64,000 nucleotides of DNA. Source: a virus. The stretch is from positions 1-64,000 of the IMG/VR virus record IMGVR_UViG_3300027233_000001; one strand, written 5' to 3'. The notes below the pieces were generated by a model. That model had not been told where the DNA came from, did not search any database, and saw nothing but the letters and a program-made list of their open reading frames with translations. The translations under genes and the position numbers were made by a program. The first letter of the stretch is position 1. Each line of letters opens with the position of its first letter. Positions 28,509 to 40,000 of the stretch are shown piece after piece.

Positions 28509-28511
28509 CAG

Positions 28512-28838
28512 TTATACCTCCGTGATAGTAGGAATAACAATAGCTAGTCCTTCAACTATCTTGGACATCTCACCGCTGGATTTTCTCATTAAAACATCAT
28601 ATTCATATTTCCCAGGTTTTAGATTGGCCGTAACATCGGCTTCTAAAACTAGTGTTATGTCGTTTTCGTTCTTTTCTACAACAAACTCTGCAGCTCTTTT
28701 TGAAGAGTACATTTTTCTTAAATCTGCGAAGAAACTAAAAGTGCCGATCACCAAATCATCATCATCCCCGTCGAACATTTCCAACGTGATGCGAAAATCA
28801 GTACCTTGATCTATATAGATATTTGCTTTGGATCCCAT
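28512..28838 (-). CDS. Small virion protein, 108 aa
   Basis: A 108-aa protein that reads MGSKANIYIDQGTDFRITLEMFD..., then KNENDITLVLEADVTANLKPGKYEYDVLMR. This is an immunoglobulin-like beta sandwich pattern of the sort found in upper-baseplate and tail proteins of many phages. It lies just downstream of the terminator/late-promoter pair and ends three bases before the GTG of the 1,283-aa fibre, whose ribosome-binding site overlaps its own 3' end. I infer a small tail structural protein, perhaps an adapter for the next fibre. Not recognised at the level of a T4 gene. Confidence 0.72.
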   Translation of the reverse strand: MGSKANIYIDQGTDFRITLEMFDGDDDDLVIGTFSFFADLRKMYSSKRAAEFVVEKNENDITLVLEADVTANLKPGKYEYDVLMRKSSGEMSKIVEGLAIVIPTITEV

Positions 28839-28864
28839 GTCTTCATCTCTTTATTCGTTTATTC

Positions 28865-28872
28865 TATTTATA
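28865..28872 (-). promoter_or_regulatory. T4-type late promoter core TATAAATA
   Basis: Exact minus-strand TATAAATA, 27 bases upstream of the 108-aa gene ATG. It directly abuts, and partly overlaps, the T-rich tail of the terminator to its right, so transcription ends and restarts within about 45 bases. Confidence 0.75.
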
Positions 28873-28904
28873 AAAAATAAGGGGGTACTACGAATAGACC
28901 CCCT
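28873..28904 (-). terminator. Rho-independent terminator after the collagen-like fibre gene
   Basis: On the minus strand a 7-bp stem (AGGGGGT/ACCCCCT, 28898-28904 with 28880-28886) closes an 11-base loop and is followed by TTATTTTTTAT. It lies 29 bases beyond the stop of the 1,564-aa gene. G/C-only stems of this kind are rare in this AT-rich window. Confidence 0.82.
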
Positions 28905-28932
28905 CGATTTAAACCATAGTGTCTACAAAATC

Positions 28933-31900
28933 TTATTGCACTTTTATTTCGTCGACCTCAGTTTTTAAATCTTTAATGGCTTCAACCAAGAGACCAACTA
29001 GCGAACTGTAAGCTACTGACTTAATTTGTTGTGATGATTTATCAGTAAGAACTACTTCAGGTATTACCTTTTCAACTTCTTGAGCGATAAGTCCGATCTT
29101 ATTCAAATCAAGATTATCTTTCATATTAAACGATACGCCTCTTAATTCCATTACTTTAGGTAATGCTTCAGAAATAGTTTTAATATTCGTTTTAAGTCTT
29201 TCATCTGAGTTTGTTACTACATCACCAGATGCTGTAAACGAACCAGTTGCCGTATCGAATGTAAACAACGCAGATCCATCTGATCTTTTTTCAATTAATA
29301 CCGCATTTACATTAGTTGTGTCGACATCAATGTTCAATGTTCCAGAACCAGTACTATCAAATCCTAGTTTAGCAGCTTGGTTAGTACCAAAGCCCATATA
29401 AACGTTATTTGGTAAGTTAAGATCTGAAGTAAGACCAGTTAAAGCTCCTGCTGTTAATGAACCGCCTATATCAATATTACCGCCAAGGTTGATGTTTTCA
29501 ACACTAAGTTCGTCAATATTAGAAGTATAGAAGAAGTTACTTTCTCCGTTTGGATTTGGACCAGTCGTAGCAAGTAACTGTCTTTGATCTGCACCAGCTT
29601 CAAACATTGGAATAAAGAGTGGAGTTTCTTGCAATCCAGATGTGTGAACGTTTTGTAAGTTACCAACACCACCTTCATTACCTGGACCCTGAACACCCTG
29701 AGTACCTTGGAAACCGTAATCCCCTTGGAAACCTGCTGTACCTTGGAAACCTTGTACACCGCCACCGATAGCACCTTGAAACCCGAGGAAACCTTGTAAA
29801 CCCTGGAAGCCTTGCATACCTTGTACGCCTTGTCCAGTTCTACCCTGTACACCTTGAATTCCCGTACCGGATATACCCTGGAAGCCTTGTAAACCAGTAT
29901 TACCTAAAGCACCACTAATACCTTGCATACCCTGGAAACCGAAGTAACCTTGTAAACCTTGTACACCGCCAGTTCCCTCTTCACCACTAATACCTTGCGG
30001 GCCTAATAATCCCTGAGTACCTTGGAAACCTACATCACCGATACCAATTGCACCCTGGAAACCTTGAACACCTTGGTTACCAGCACCAGATGGTCCCTGG
30101 AAACCGTTATCACCTTGGAAACCTTGGAAGCCGTTAAAACCTTGAACACCTTGGTTACCCGAACCAGATATACCTTGGAAACCTCCAGCACCCTGGAAAC
30201 CGCTTTCTCCTTGGAAACCTTGTAAGCCCTGTACACCTTGCGTACCAAATCCAATTGGTCCAACATTACCCTGAATACCTTGGGCAGCTTGCATACCTTG
30301 TATACCTTGGAAACCATCATTACCCTGAATACCAGAAGCACCAGGCGCTCCTACGCCTTGCGTACCTTGCATACCTTGCATGCCTTGGAAACCATCTGCA
30401 CCTTGGAAACCCAACGAGCCTTGTACACCCTGTGGCCCGTCTCCACCGACTTCACCTTCGTCACCTTGTTGTCCTTCAGGACCTTGAATACCGGTAGCAC
30501 CTTGCGTACCAATTCCTTCATTTCCCTGAAAACCCTGAAAACCTTGTGTACCCTGAAAACCTTGCACACCTTGCGAGCCTACGCCACCGATAAATCCTGC
30601 TGTACCTTGTGAACCGACATCACCCTGAATACCGGTCGTACCTTGAGAACCAGTTGCACCGATATCACCGGTTCTTGCAAACGTGATAACAACATCTTCA
30701 CCATCTGTGAAACTAGTGACTGAACCGTTTACATATGAAGAGATTATGTTAAAATAACCTGAAAGTTCTTGGACACTAGTTATAGTGAATACTGCAAAAT
30801 TCTCAGGTGAACCATTTTCAGATACTTTAAAGTGACCTTTGATAGGGCTTGTTGAGTCATCAATAGTTCTAAGGAACGGTTGAATGTCCGTAAAGTTATC
30901 ATCTCTATCGTCCATATACAGATTACCTGCAGAGTTAATGCTCGTATTGCTAAACTTAAGTGTACCAACACCTGGGTCTGATGTAGTAGTATCTGTGCTG
31001 AATGTGTAATCAAAAGTAACACCACCAAACGAACCAGTTGTACCTTGCTGACCCGGTCCACCTTGTAAACCAAATGTTCCTTGTGTACCTTGTGGACCGA
31101 TCGGACCAGGGAAACCTTGAACTCCTTGAAAGCCTGTATCGCCTTGAATACCAATTGTGCCTTGAATACCCTGATTACCTGCACCTGTATCGCCTTGTAA
31201 ACCTATAAATCCTTGAATACCTTGTAGAGCTTGAACACCCTGAGTACCCTGAGGACCAAGATCTGAAGTAACAATAGTATTACCCATACCAGCATGTAAT
31301 TGGCATTGATAATATAAAGATGCTGGCGCGTCAAAAGGAACTCTGAATGTAATAATTCCAGATGCTGCCCCGTTATTTGTAACGCCGTCATTATACTGAG
31401 CTCCACCGTTTGAAACTCTAATATCAAATGGGTGACCAGGCGCATCTACATCAAATAAGTAGGTAAATCCTCTAATTAAATGTAAGACTGGATCTGCAAC
31501 AGTATCTACTATATAGTCTGTACTTCCAGAGCTAGTTACGGTAAATGTTCTTGCACCTTCGATACCTTGCATACCTTGCATGCCCTGAATACCGGTAGTA
31601 CCTTGAATAGATTGTGGTCCTTGTGTTCCTTGAACGCCCTGAACTCCTTGAACGCCTTGATGTCCTTGAACACCCTGCGTTCCTCGTATACCTGCTGGAA
31701 TAAAGTTGATAATAGCTTTAGAACCGTGATCATTTACTACGTTATTCCAATCATTGCTTGCAACAGAAGAAGACTCTACGTGGGTAACGTCAAATTCACC
31801 CCATAGTTTTGAGCCTGAAGAATCCCAAGTCCAATTAGTAAATTCGTAAACAACGAAGTGATGTCCTGGAGGTCCATTATCGTCGTGTTCACTTTCGATA

Positions 31901-33627
31901 AAGATTTGACCTTTAACCGCTGATTGATTTGAGTCTAAATAATCAAAAATATCATCTATTGCAGCAGAATAATTATCTAGCGGCAAATCGTCAATAGTTA
32001 ATTTTGTAGCTAAAGTAATGTCAGCGTTATTAATTTTCCAATTGCTTGTACCAGGATCTGTTGTTGGAGTAACGTTAGAGTTAAAATTCCATTCGAATGT
32101 TAATCCGCCGTGATTACCGCCAATTCCTTGAATACCCTGATTACCTAGTGTACCCTGAAATCCGGTATCACCTTGGATACCCGTTGTTCCCTGATAGCCT
32201 TGAAAACCTTGAATTCCTTGAACCCCTTGGTCTCCTTGTAAACCCTGTATTCCTTGTGTACCTGTTCCACCTTGTATGCCCTGCACACCTTGAACAGATT
32301 GAACACCTTGAATTCCTTGAATTCCTTGCGTTCCTTGATTTCCCTGAATACCTTTAATACCCTGTATGCCTTGATGGCCTTGGATACCCTGAATAGATTG
32401 TGGACCTTGAGTACCTTGATTACCGAGTAAACCTTGTACGCCTTGATGTCCCTGCGTTCCTTGAAAACCTTGAACTCCCTGAAAACCTCTATCACCTGAT
32501 ATATCTAAAGCAACAATACATGGTAATGAAATATATGTTCCTGGATTAGAAGGTAAATCCTCAGCAACAAAATCTTCTTTATTACCATTACCACTTAGAT
32601 AAGTAACATCTAAATCAAAGTAACTACCATCATCAACCAATCCTTGGATTGAGAATATGGCATACGTACTAGGATTATCACGCAATGTGATTTTTATATA
32701 ACCTTTATTGGTAGAGCTAGATGTACCTAACGCATTGAAGTAAGCTGTTAAATCAATGTTAAATGTATCACTATCAGCAATCCAAAGTTTAGTTGCGCCA
32801 GTTAATGCACCTGTATCAGCTGCTGGCGAATTGAATATCATAAATCCAGAAGTAGCTGGACCTGGCTCTGCAAATTGGTGTCCTACGTTATATTGAACAA
32901 CCATTCCTGAGTCGTCACCTGAGAAACCTTGGAAACCTAGGTCACCCTGTATACCAGTTGTACCCTGAATAGATTGCGGTCCTTGTATACCCTGAAAACC
33001 GAGTAAGCCCTGAATACCTTGCGTACCCTGATCTCCTTGGACACCTTGAATTCCTTGAACCCCTTGGTCTCCTTGAATACCTTGCATACCCTGAATACCG
33101 GTATCGCCTTGTATACCTTGCGTTCCTTGAAATCCTCTATAACCGCGAGAACCTTGAATACCTTCTTCACCAATTGTACCCTGTGTACCTTGGTTACCTA
33201 ACGTACCCTGAAAACCTTGAACACCCCTAAACGATCCAACATTTACCCAGACTGCTCCGTCATAAACCCAAAGTTCATCATCTGCATTATCGATAACACC
33301 TTGACCAGTTGTAGCCGATGGGAATGCAGTATTAAGAGTTGCCTGTTGGTCTCCGCCAGTATCAACATCTGTAACAGAACCAATAACATCAAATCCTGGA
33401 CCATACGTACCCTGTGTACCTTGTAATCCATCATCACCTTGAAGACCAGTTGTACCCTGAATTCCTGCACCAACTGCGTTCCAAGCTGTACCGTTAGAAA
33501 CATATATTAAACCGTCTGAACCATAAGCAATGGCTCCAGTATACGGGGCAGGATCTAATTGGATGGGTACAGCTTGTGGCGTACCCTTACCAATTATTCT
33601 ACTTCCGCTTATTGAATTAAATGCCAT
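28933..33627 (-). CDS. Collagen-like tail-fibre protein with C-terminal S74 chaperone domain (1,564 aa)
   Basis: The protein alternates blocks of Gly-x-Gln triplets (G-I-Q-G-x-Q type, largest at about residues 990-1325) with beta-rich globular inserts of about 130 residues. Several inserts share a pattern around 'SFTITSxxE' and D(D)G. The Y position of the collagen triplet is mainly Gln or Thr, not Pro, so the triple helix would be stabilised without hydroxyproline. The last 100 residues carry the Peptidase_S74/intramolecular chaperone signature (SDERLKTNIK... GLIAQEVEKVIPEVV ... VAYSSLVGLLVEAIKDL). In the T7-like K1F endosialidase and related fibres, this domain trimerises the fibre and then cleaves itself off. 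The ATG overlaps the TAA of the 140-aa gene (TAATG). The collagen stretches create many long spurious frames on the other strand. Confidence 0.92.
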   Translation of the reverse strand: MAFNSISGSRIIGKGTPQAVPIQLDPAPYTGAIAYGSDGLIYVSNGTAWNAVGAGIQGTTGLQGDDGLQGTQGTYGPGFDVIGSVTDVDTGGDQQATLNTAFPSATTGQGVIDNADDELWVYDGAVWVNVGSFRGVQGFQGTLGNQGTQGTIGEEGIQGSRGYRGFQGTQGIQGDTGIQGMQGIQGDQGVQGIQGVQGDQGTQGIQGLLGFQGIQGPQSIQGTTGIQGDLGFQGFSGDDSGMVVQYNVGHQFAEPGPATSGFMIFNSPAADTGALTGATKLWIADSDTFNIDLTAYFNALGTSSSTNKGYIKITLRDNPSTYAIFSIQGLVDDGSYFDLDVTYLSGNGNKEDFVAEDLPSNPGTYISLPCIVALDISGDRGFQGVQGFQGTQGHQGVQGLLGNQGTQGPQSIQGIQGHQGIQGIKGIQGNQGTQGIQGIQGVQSVQGVQGIQGGTGTQGIQGLQGDQGVQGIQGFQGYQGTTGIQGDTGFQGTLGNQGIQGIGGNHGGLTFEWNFNSNVTPTTDPGTSNWKINNADITLATKLTIDDLPLDNYSAAIDDIFDYLDSNQSAVKGQIFIESEHDDNGPPGHHFVVYEFTNWTWDSSGSKLWGEFDVTHVESSSVASNDWNNVVNDHGSKAIINFIPAGIRGTQGVQGHQGVQGVQGVQGTQGPQSIQGTTGIQGMQGMQGIEGARTFTVTSSGSTDYIVDTVADPVLHLIRGFTYLFDVDAPGHPFDIRVSNGGAQYNDGVTNNGAASGIITFRVPFDAPASLYYQCQLHAGMGNTIVTSDLGPQGTQGVQALQGIQGFIGLQGDTGAGNQGIQGTIGIQGDTGFQGVQGFPGPIGPQGTQGTFGLQGGPGQQGTTGSFGGVTFDYTFSTDTTTSDPGVGTLKFSNTSINSAGNLYMDDRDDNFTDIQPFLRTIDDSTSPIKGHFKVSENGSPENFAVFTITSVQELSGYFNIISSYVNGSVTSFTDGEDVVITFARTGDIGATGSQGTTGIQGDVGSQGTAGFIGGVGSQGVQGFQGTQGFQGFQGNEGIGTQGATGIQGPEGQQGDEGEVGGDGPQGVQGSLGFQGADGFQGMQGMQGTQGVGAPGASGIQGNDGFQGIQGMQAAQGIQGNVGPIGFGTQGVQGLQGFQGESGFQGAGGFQGISGSGNQGVQGFNGFQGFQGDNGFQGPSGAGNQGVQGFQGAIGIGDVGFQGTQGLLGPQGISGEEGTGGVQGLQGYFGFQGMQGISGALGNTGLQGFQGISGTGIQGVQGRTGQGVQGMQGFQGLQGFLGFQGAIGGGVQGFQGTAGFQGDYGFQGTQGVQGPGNEGGVGNLQNVHTSGLQETPLFIPMFEAGADQRQLLATTGPNPNGESNFFYTSNIDELSVENINLGGNIDIGGSLTAGALTGLTSDLNLPNNVYMGFGTNQAAKLGFDSTGSGTLNIDVDTTNVNAVLIEKRSDGSALFTFDTATGSFTASGDVVTNSDERLKTNIKTISEALPKVMELRGVSFNMKDNLDLNKIGLIAQEVEKVIPEVVLTDKSSQQIKSVAYSSLVGLLVEAIKDLKTEVDEIKVQ
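29682..33440 (-). repeat. Collagen-like Gly-x-Gln repeat blocks
   Basis: Low-complexity DNA encoding Gly-x-x triplets, with most triplets ending in Gln. Main blocks lie near 29682-30655, 31030-31260, 31560-31690, 32095-32500 and 32920-33240. They are separated by globular inserts and show repeated CCTTG/CCTTGG-type words on the plus strand. Confidence 0.85.
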
Positions 33628-34049
33628 TAGACGTCATCCTCTTCGGCTTGGCCCAGTGTAAACGATAACGTAGCATGAATTGCTAAGTTTGTATCAGCCT
33701 TCAGATTTAATAAATCACCTGATTTAAAAAATTGCCCGTTAAGAGGTAATGGAATAGTTTCATAACCTGGAATTTGTAAATTTCTAACTAGATAAAATTC
33801 TGCATTCTCAGCTTCTCTATGTACTTCTACATCAACCGCTACCGTGTTTGCGGTAATGTTACATAAAATGAGTGGTGAAATAACTTCACCAACGCCAGGT
33901 TCTGTTGTAGTTGAACCCCCAAAGACTAGCTCTGGGACTTCATAATTTGGTACTTCTATCATTGGCAACCAGTTGGTAGTCAATGTAAAGGATTTGGCGA
34001 CCGGTTTTGCATCAGGCGCCTGTGATGTTGCTATTGTGTAAATTGCCAT
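33627..34049 (-). CDS. Small virion structural protein, 140 aa
   Basis: A 140-aa protein that starts MAIYTIATSQAP and is dominated by short hydrophobic beta strands (for example ISPLILCNITANTVAVDVEVHRE and ATLSFTLGQ). It ends in the acidic QAEEDDV. The pattern is that of a small beta-sandwich structural protein. It shares TAATG junctions with both the 4,013-aa gene upstream and the collagen-like fibre gene downstream, implying strict co-translation with two giant virion proteins. I do not recognise the T4 equivalent. An assembly or head/tail decoration role is plausible. Confidence 0.75.
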   Translation of the reverse strand: MAIYTIATSQAPDAKPVAKSFTLTTNWLPMIEVPNYEVPELVFGGSTTTEPGVGEVISPLILCNITANTVAVDVEVHREAENAEFYLVRNLQIPGYETIPLPLNGQFFKSGDLLNLKADTNLAIHATLSFTLGQAEEDDV

Positions 34050-37000
34050 TATAGAGTTGCCCTACTATTTGATGCCCTTCGGGCAAGTTTTCTAACAGAT
34101 GAGGTAAATGGTCTACCTTCAATTCGACCTGTTCTACCATTAATCTTAAGACCTCTTGCGAAGTACTGGTTGTTTAATTCGTCTGATCCTGACCATCTAA
34201 TACGACCACCATTTTCTGATAATACCGAAGCATTAGCACCGATAGCAGCACCAACGTTTCTGAAGTTAAGCGGCAACGCATTTCTGTTAACACCAGCTGA
34301 AGCACCGTTAAACTGGTGCGCGATAGATTCAACTAACGACCCAAAGGTCAAGAAGTCTGGTCTAATAACACTGTCTATAATTACGTTATCAATCAATTCT
34401 GTTACCGTCGTTTGGTGTGTTACATCAGGAGCGATATTTGTATTTATATAAGTTTTCATGCGTGACCACGCCTCAGTGAAGGCAAGTAATAAATCTGTAT
34501 TGTTATTACCTTCAGATACAATGTTCCAAGCACCTGCACCGTTATATACGTAAATAGCACCTACATAACGATTAGCATTTGGATCTGTTGGAACAATACG
34601 AGCATCCCATTTCTTAGAAGTCGCGTTCAAAGTTGCTAACGCAGGAACATTATCGACTGTACCTTTAAATCTCAATCTACGCCAATTTGTATATGCTGCA
34701 GGTGGATTAAACACTGGGAATACGTGTTGTGCATCGATATTAAACAATGCGCCAACAAACGATCTTGCAGCTTTATCAGAACCAACTGTACCAACATCTG
34801 GATCAGCTACACGGCCATTAAAGTCGTTTTGTAGAACTTTAAGGAAGTTGAGACCATCACGATAAGTTTTAGGTAAGTCAATAAACTTATATTCTGAAGT
34901 GATAAATCTTTGTACTTCTCTTTGTAGTTTAACTTTATTATTAGCAAGAATTTGTTTTGCGAAACCGTATTCTTTGTTTGTTTCCCATTCGAAGTTAGGT
35001 TCTGTTACAGGACCAAGAGCTTGAGGTGTGTCATAGAACATTACGTTATGTAATATATCACCAAGTTTAATTGCTTGAGCTTCTTGTGTAGTTGTACCTA
35101 ATTCTGAACGAACAGCTTGACCAGCAAGTTTTCCTATAACTACTTGACTTACTATTTTACCAAGTTGACGATAAGCTTTAGCAGTAGCCACTCTTGTGTC
35201 TTCAGGAATACGTAATTCATTATTCCAATAATAGAAATCAGCGTTCCATCTTGTTGCCAAGTTACCACCATAGTTAAGGTCCCAACTCATAGCATCTACA
35301 ATATAACCAGCATCTCTACGACACTTAGCTTTAGAATAATCGATAATTGTAAATGTATCTTTCAAGAACTTAGTAATATCATCAGCTAATTCATCGAGGT
35401 TATCATCGATAATTTTACCTGCTTCAACTTTAGAAGCATTAACCCAACTTATGTTAGGCTCGATAATATCAGGTAGACCATCAGTATTATCTCTTCTAAT
35501 TGCATCTTCAACAATTCTTACTAGATCTGCAACTTCTTCACCTTCAACCGCGGTAGCGTTTGTATTTGTTTTATCTTGCGCAGTCCAAGTTCTTACTGCT
35601 TTCTTAAGACCTTCTTCAGTTGCACTTACGAATGTATGTACACCTGAGTATGTGGCTGCAGCTCCAACCCACATTGTAATGACACTACCTTCAACATATA
35701 AGATTGGGCATGGTACATCGTAATATGGATGATGTGCTTCAGGTACAGCATGGTTAGTTACACCAGAACCAGTATCACAAGCGAATGTGAAGCTTGCAGG
35801 ATCGAATGATACGTAATCACCAATCTTAAATCCGTGATCTGCAGGAAGTGTAGCTGTGAAGTAACCCGTATCAGCATCGTATGTTGCGTTTGTGGCAGTA
35901 AATCCTGTTTGATATGCTGTCTGACCTTGTACGATAGCTTCAACAACTCTTGCCATTTCAGTAAAGAATTTAGCGGTTTGTTGTCTTTGATCTGCAGGTA
36001 AGATTGAGTGAGCACCTTCAAAGTATAAGCCTGCTGTCATCAACATTGCATAGTTAGTTGTATAGTTAACATCGTGTGAAATAGAGTCTATCATCACACC
36101 AACATCTCTGCGACATTTTTCTTTAGAGTAACTAATACCGTTATATGTTTCTGAAATATAAACTTGCAAGTCTTTAGCCATCTGAATAGAGTTGTTATCT
36201 ATTGCAGCTTTAGCAGTTATCAAGTTAGTTTCAATCCAACTTGTATCAGGATCAATTCTTGATGGAATATTTGCAGGACTATTATCGTCTGCAACTTTCG
36301 CCAACATCGTAGCTAATTCCATCGCTTCGTTTGCGATAGATCTTCTTGCAGTCATATTACTCATTTCTTGCTTAACAGTATTACCAGTTAAGTGAGTAAT
36401 CGCATTCATTGTAGCTCTTACAAAAGTATGAGCACCGCCACCTTTACCGTAAGGAACTTTACCAACATCCATAGTAATAGTTGTTCCAGTTCTTGCAGTA
36501 ATTTTCATTGGTGCATTATAGTATGGATGATGTGCTTCAGGAGCAGGATGTTCATGTACACCACCGTCTAATGCGCATGTGAATACAATACTATTTGGTG
36601 CAATCATTACATAATCTCCAACTTTAAGATTATGATTTGCCATAGTAGCTGTAAAGATACCTGTATCTGGATCATAGGTTGCAGAAGTAGGTGTAAACTT
36701 ACGTCCTTCTTTACGTGGTATCATTTCATTACGTGTTACCCAACGAACTACTTTACCAAGATGTTCAAATGCTTCTCTTGTTGAATCTCTTTGATCAGCA
36801 GGTAAAATATTAACCGCATTTTTGAAATAGAGTTCAGCAGTACCATGCATTGCAGAGTTACCACCGTATTGGATATCGTGTGATATAGCATCAACAATAT
36901 AACCAGTATCTCTTCTACAACGATCTTCATCATACTCGAGATAACCGAAGTTTTCTCTTAAGTAGTTTGTGATTGTAGCTTGCAGATTATCTTTACGAGA

Positions 37001-40000
37001 TCCTACAAGCGCAGCTTCTGTTTCGTACAAGTAACCATCAGCACCAGAAGTTGTTGTTTTTGCTTCAACAAGCTGTGGCATATTGATTAATGAGTCATCA
37101 GCAATTAAATCTCCAACTATATTCCATAGAGATGTAATATGTTGCGCTACTGGTGCAGTTACAACTCCGAAAGAAGTATTTTGTAATTCGGTGTTTCCAG
37201 AAGATTTTGAAACTGTTTGTTTAAGAACGATTTGCGAAGCAACAGAACTTAAGTGTGTATATAATGCTGCTGTAGGTGTACGTTGATCTGCGGAAAGTGT
37301 TGATAATCCGTTTTCAAAGTATAGTTTAGCAACATCTAACATTGCTGAGTTTGACTCATGTTGTACGTCATAAGATACTGCATCAACCATGATACCAGTA
37401 TCTCTTTGGCATTTAGCAACATCATACGATAGTCCAGGATAATTCACATTAACCCAAGCAGTAGCTTCAGCTTGTAAGAATGCTCTGTTTAATTGTAAAC
37501 CTGTACGAGCAAACTCGTGATTTTCTGAAACTTTACCATCACCGTAACTATAATTTGTTCCGTCTGGAGTATAGTCATTGACCATCGCATTGATAATATT
37601 ACTGAAGGAATTCTGAGCTCTAGATAGTGCTACACCGGAAAGTTGTGCTTCGATGTCTTTTTGTACATATTGAATTCCTTCAATTGTTTCGGCAAGTTGG
37701 TCTTGAATAACCTTATCGGCTCCTACAGTACCAATTCTGTAAGATTTACCAATGTACTTACCATTATAAGTTGAACCTGTTTGAACATCTCTTCTAACCG
37801 CATCAATGATAAAGCCTGCATCTCTTGCGCATTTAGCTTCATCAAATGTGTAGTTATTATCGCGTACGAATTGAATAATCTCTTCTTGAATAAACGTTCT
37901 GTTCCATTGTAGAGATTTGCGTGCGAATGTTCTAGCAGGATCCATTTTAGGTTTAGTCAACAAGTTCTCTGTAGGAAGAGATTCTGGTGTTTGTTGTGTT
38001 ATATCTAATGAACCTTGATAATCAGGAATAACTAATCTATCATCAACAATATTTGAAATAATGTTTGCAAGTCTCTTAGCTTCAGTACCTGTTGCGGCAT
38101 CGGCAGCTTGCATTGCAACTTCTTGATATACGATGTTGCCGTTTATTTGAGAGATAGCATCAGTTAAAGCACTTACAAAAGTATGAGCTCCGCTATATGA
38201 TCCAGCGTTTCCAACCCACATTGTGATAGTCGTAGCTGTTACTCCGATGATTGGACATGCTTTATTGAAGAACCTATGATGTGCTTCTGGGCTTGCGTGG
38301 TTAGTTGGACCTGAACCAGTATCACAAGAGAATGTAATTGCATTTGGCTTGAACCAAACGTGATCGCTAGTTGTTAATGTGTGTGCACCAACCGTGGCTT
38401 CCATGATACCAGTAGCTGGATCGTATGTAGCGGTTGTTGGTGTAAATCTTGTTCCAAACACTGGCTCATTAACAGTATTAGTTATAACTTTTTCTATTAC
38501 ATTTGCAATGTGAGTGAACGCTAATCTTGTAGGTTTTCTTTGATACATTGGAAGTACGTTTATAGCGCCTTCAAAATAGTATCTTGCATTAAATATTGTA
38601 GCAGAGTCTCCGCCATATTCTAAATCTTCTGAAATAGCGTCAACAATATAACCAACATCTCTTGGACATTTTGCGATATTGTATGCTAAACCGTTATATG
38701 TTTCTGTAATATATTCATTGATTTCAGTTTGATATTTGATTGATTGACCTTTGATTGACTCGAACTCTGAACCTAATGTATAGTTTGCGGTATGAGTATC
38801 AAATGCTGGTTCAACAATCGCAGGGATCGTTCCATCGTTCTCTCTAATAACAGCGCCAACATCATAGAATAACTGCTCAGCTAATTCTGAAACTTCAGGC
38901 TTAATTGATCTTCTTACACCGTCGGTTAATGCACTTACAAATGTATGAGCGGCATTAACATTAGCTGGTCCAACTTGCAACGTGATTGTTGTTGGAGTAG
39001 TGGAGTCAATTCTAACTGGTTTGTTGAATATTGGATCTGAAGGACGTGGATGAGATAAGTTACCACCACCATTACTTGCACAACTTAATGTAATTGCGTT
39101 TTCAGCAAAAATTACGTAGTCTTTTTCAGTAAATGAGTGTGTACCCAACGTCATTGTCATGACACCTGATATGTGATCGTATGCAACATCTGTTGGTGTA
39201 TAAGCTTCTGCCATATTTGCTACTTTAACTGCATCAGCAGTAACCGATACGAATGTATGTACAGTTTGTGGCTCATGTTTAATTGCGTTGGCTGTTGCAC
39301 TTACGAATGTATGTACTGATCCAGAAGCTGATCCTGCGTCACCAACATTAAATGTCATTGTACCAGTTTGGCGTCTGATTGAGTTGGAAGTCGCTGATAC
39401 AAATGTGTGAGCACCGTTATATGGAGATGGACCAACATTTAATTTGAATGTATCAGTTGTAACATCTGAAATTTCCAACCAACGGTTAGATGCAAAATCA
39501 GTAGCTCTTGGATAACCTTTTTCAACTGTGTAACCGTCAAGTACGCATGTATATACTAATCCGTAATCTGCGATCATTACATAATCACCATTACTAAATC
39601 CGTGGCCAGCTAATGTGATTGTTGTATCACCACTTGATGGGCTATGAACTGCATTTGTTGGAGTATGTTGAGTTTCACCAACCGCAGTAATTGTTAATGA
39701 TTTACCAGTTAATGGATCACCAACTCTTGGATATGTATGTTGTGTTGCGTTACTATCTTGATCACATGTAAATGTGAAAGAGTTATTTTCTAGAACAACA
39801 CCGTTACCGACTCTTAAGCCGTGTTGTCCAACTGTAACTTCCATTATGCCTGATGCCGCGTCATAAACAGCGGCTGTTGGTGTAAAGTATTTGTTAGGAC
39901 CAGAAGCCGCAGCATCTAATGTAACTGTGCTTGATGTTACTTCTTTAACTAAATATGTTTTTAACGCGTATGGATCAAGTCCTGCACGAGGATAAGTTTT

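Noticed and set aside
22601-33426. Many open frames on the opposite strand and other frames of fibre and collagen genes (for example plus strand 27553-28221, 30238-30612)
   Set aside because: They lie fully inside large genes, show the repeat composition of the real frame read out of phase, and have no ribosome-binding sites or family motifs.
29682-33440. Short repeated words that could look like a CRISPR array
   Set aside because: The repeats are in-frame Gly-x-Gln codons of one protein, without the constant repeat/unique spacer layout of a CRISPR array.
34441-34448. TATAAATA on the minus strand within the 4,013-aa gene
   Set aside because: It is inside a coding region with no start codon at useful distance; likely a chance match.
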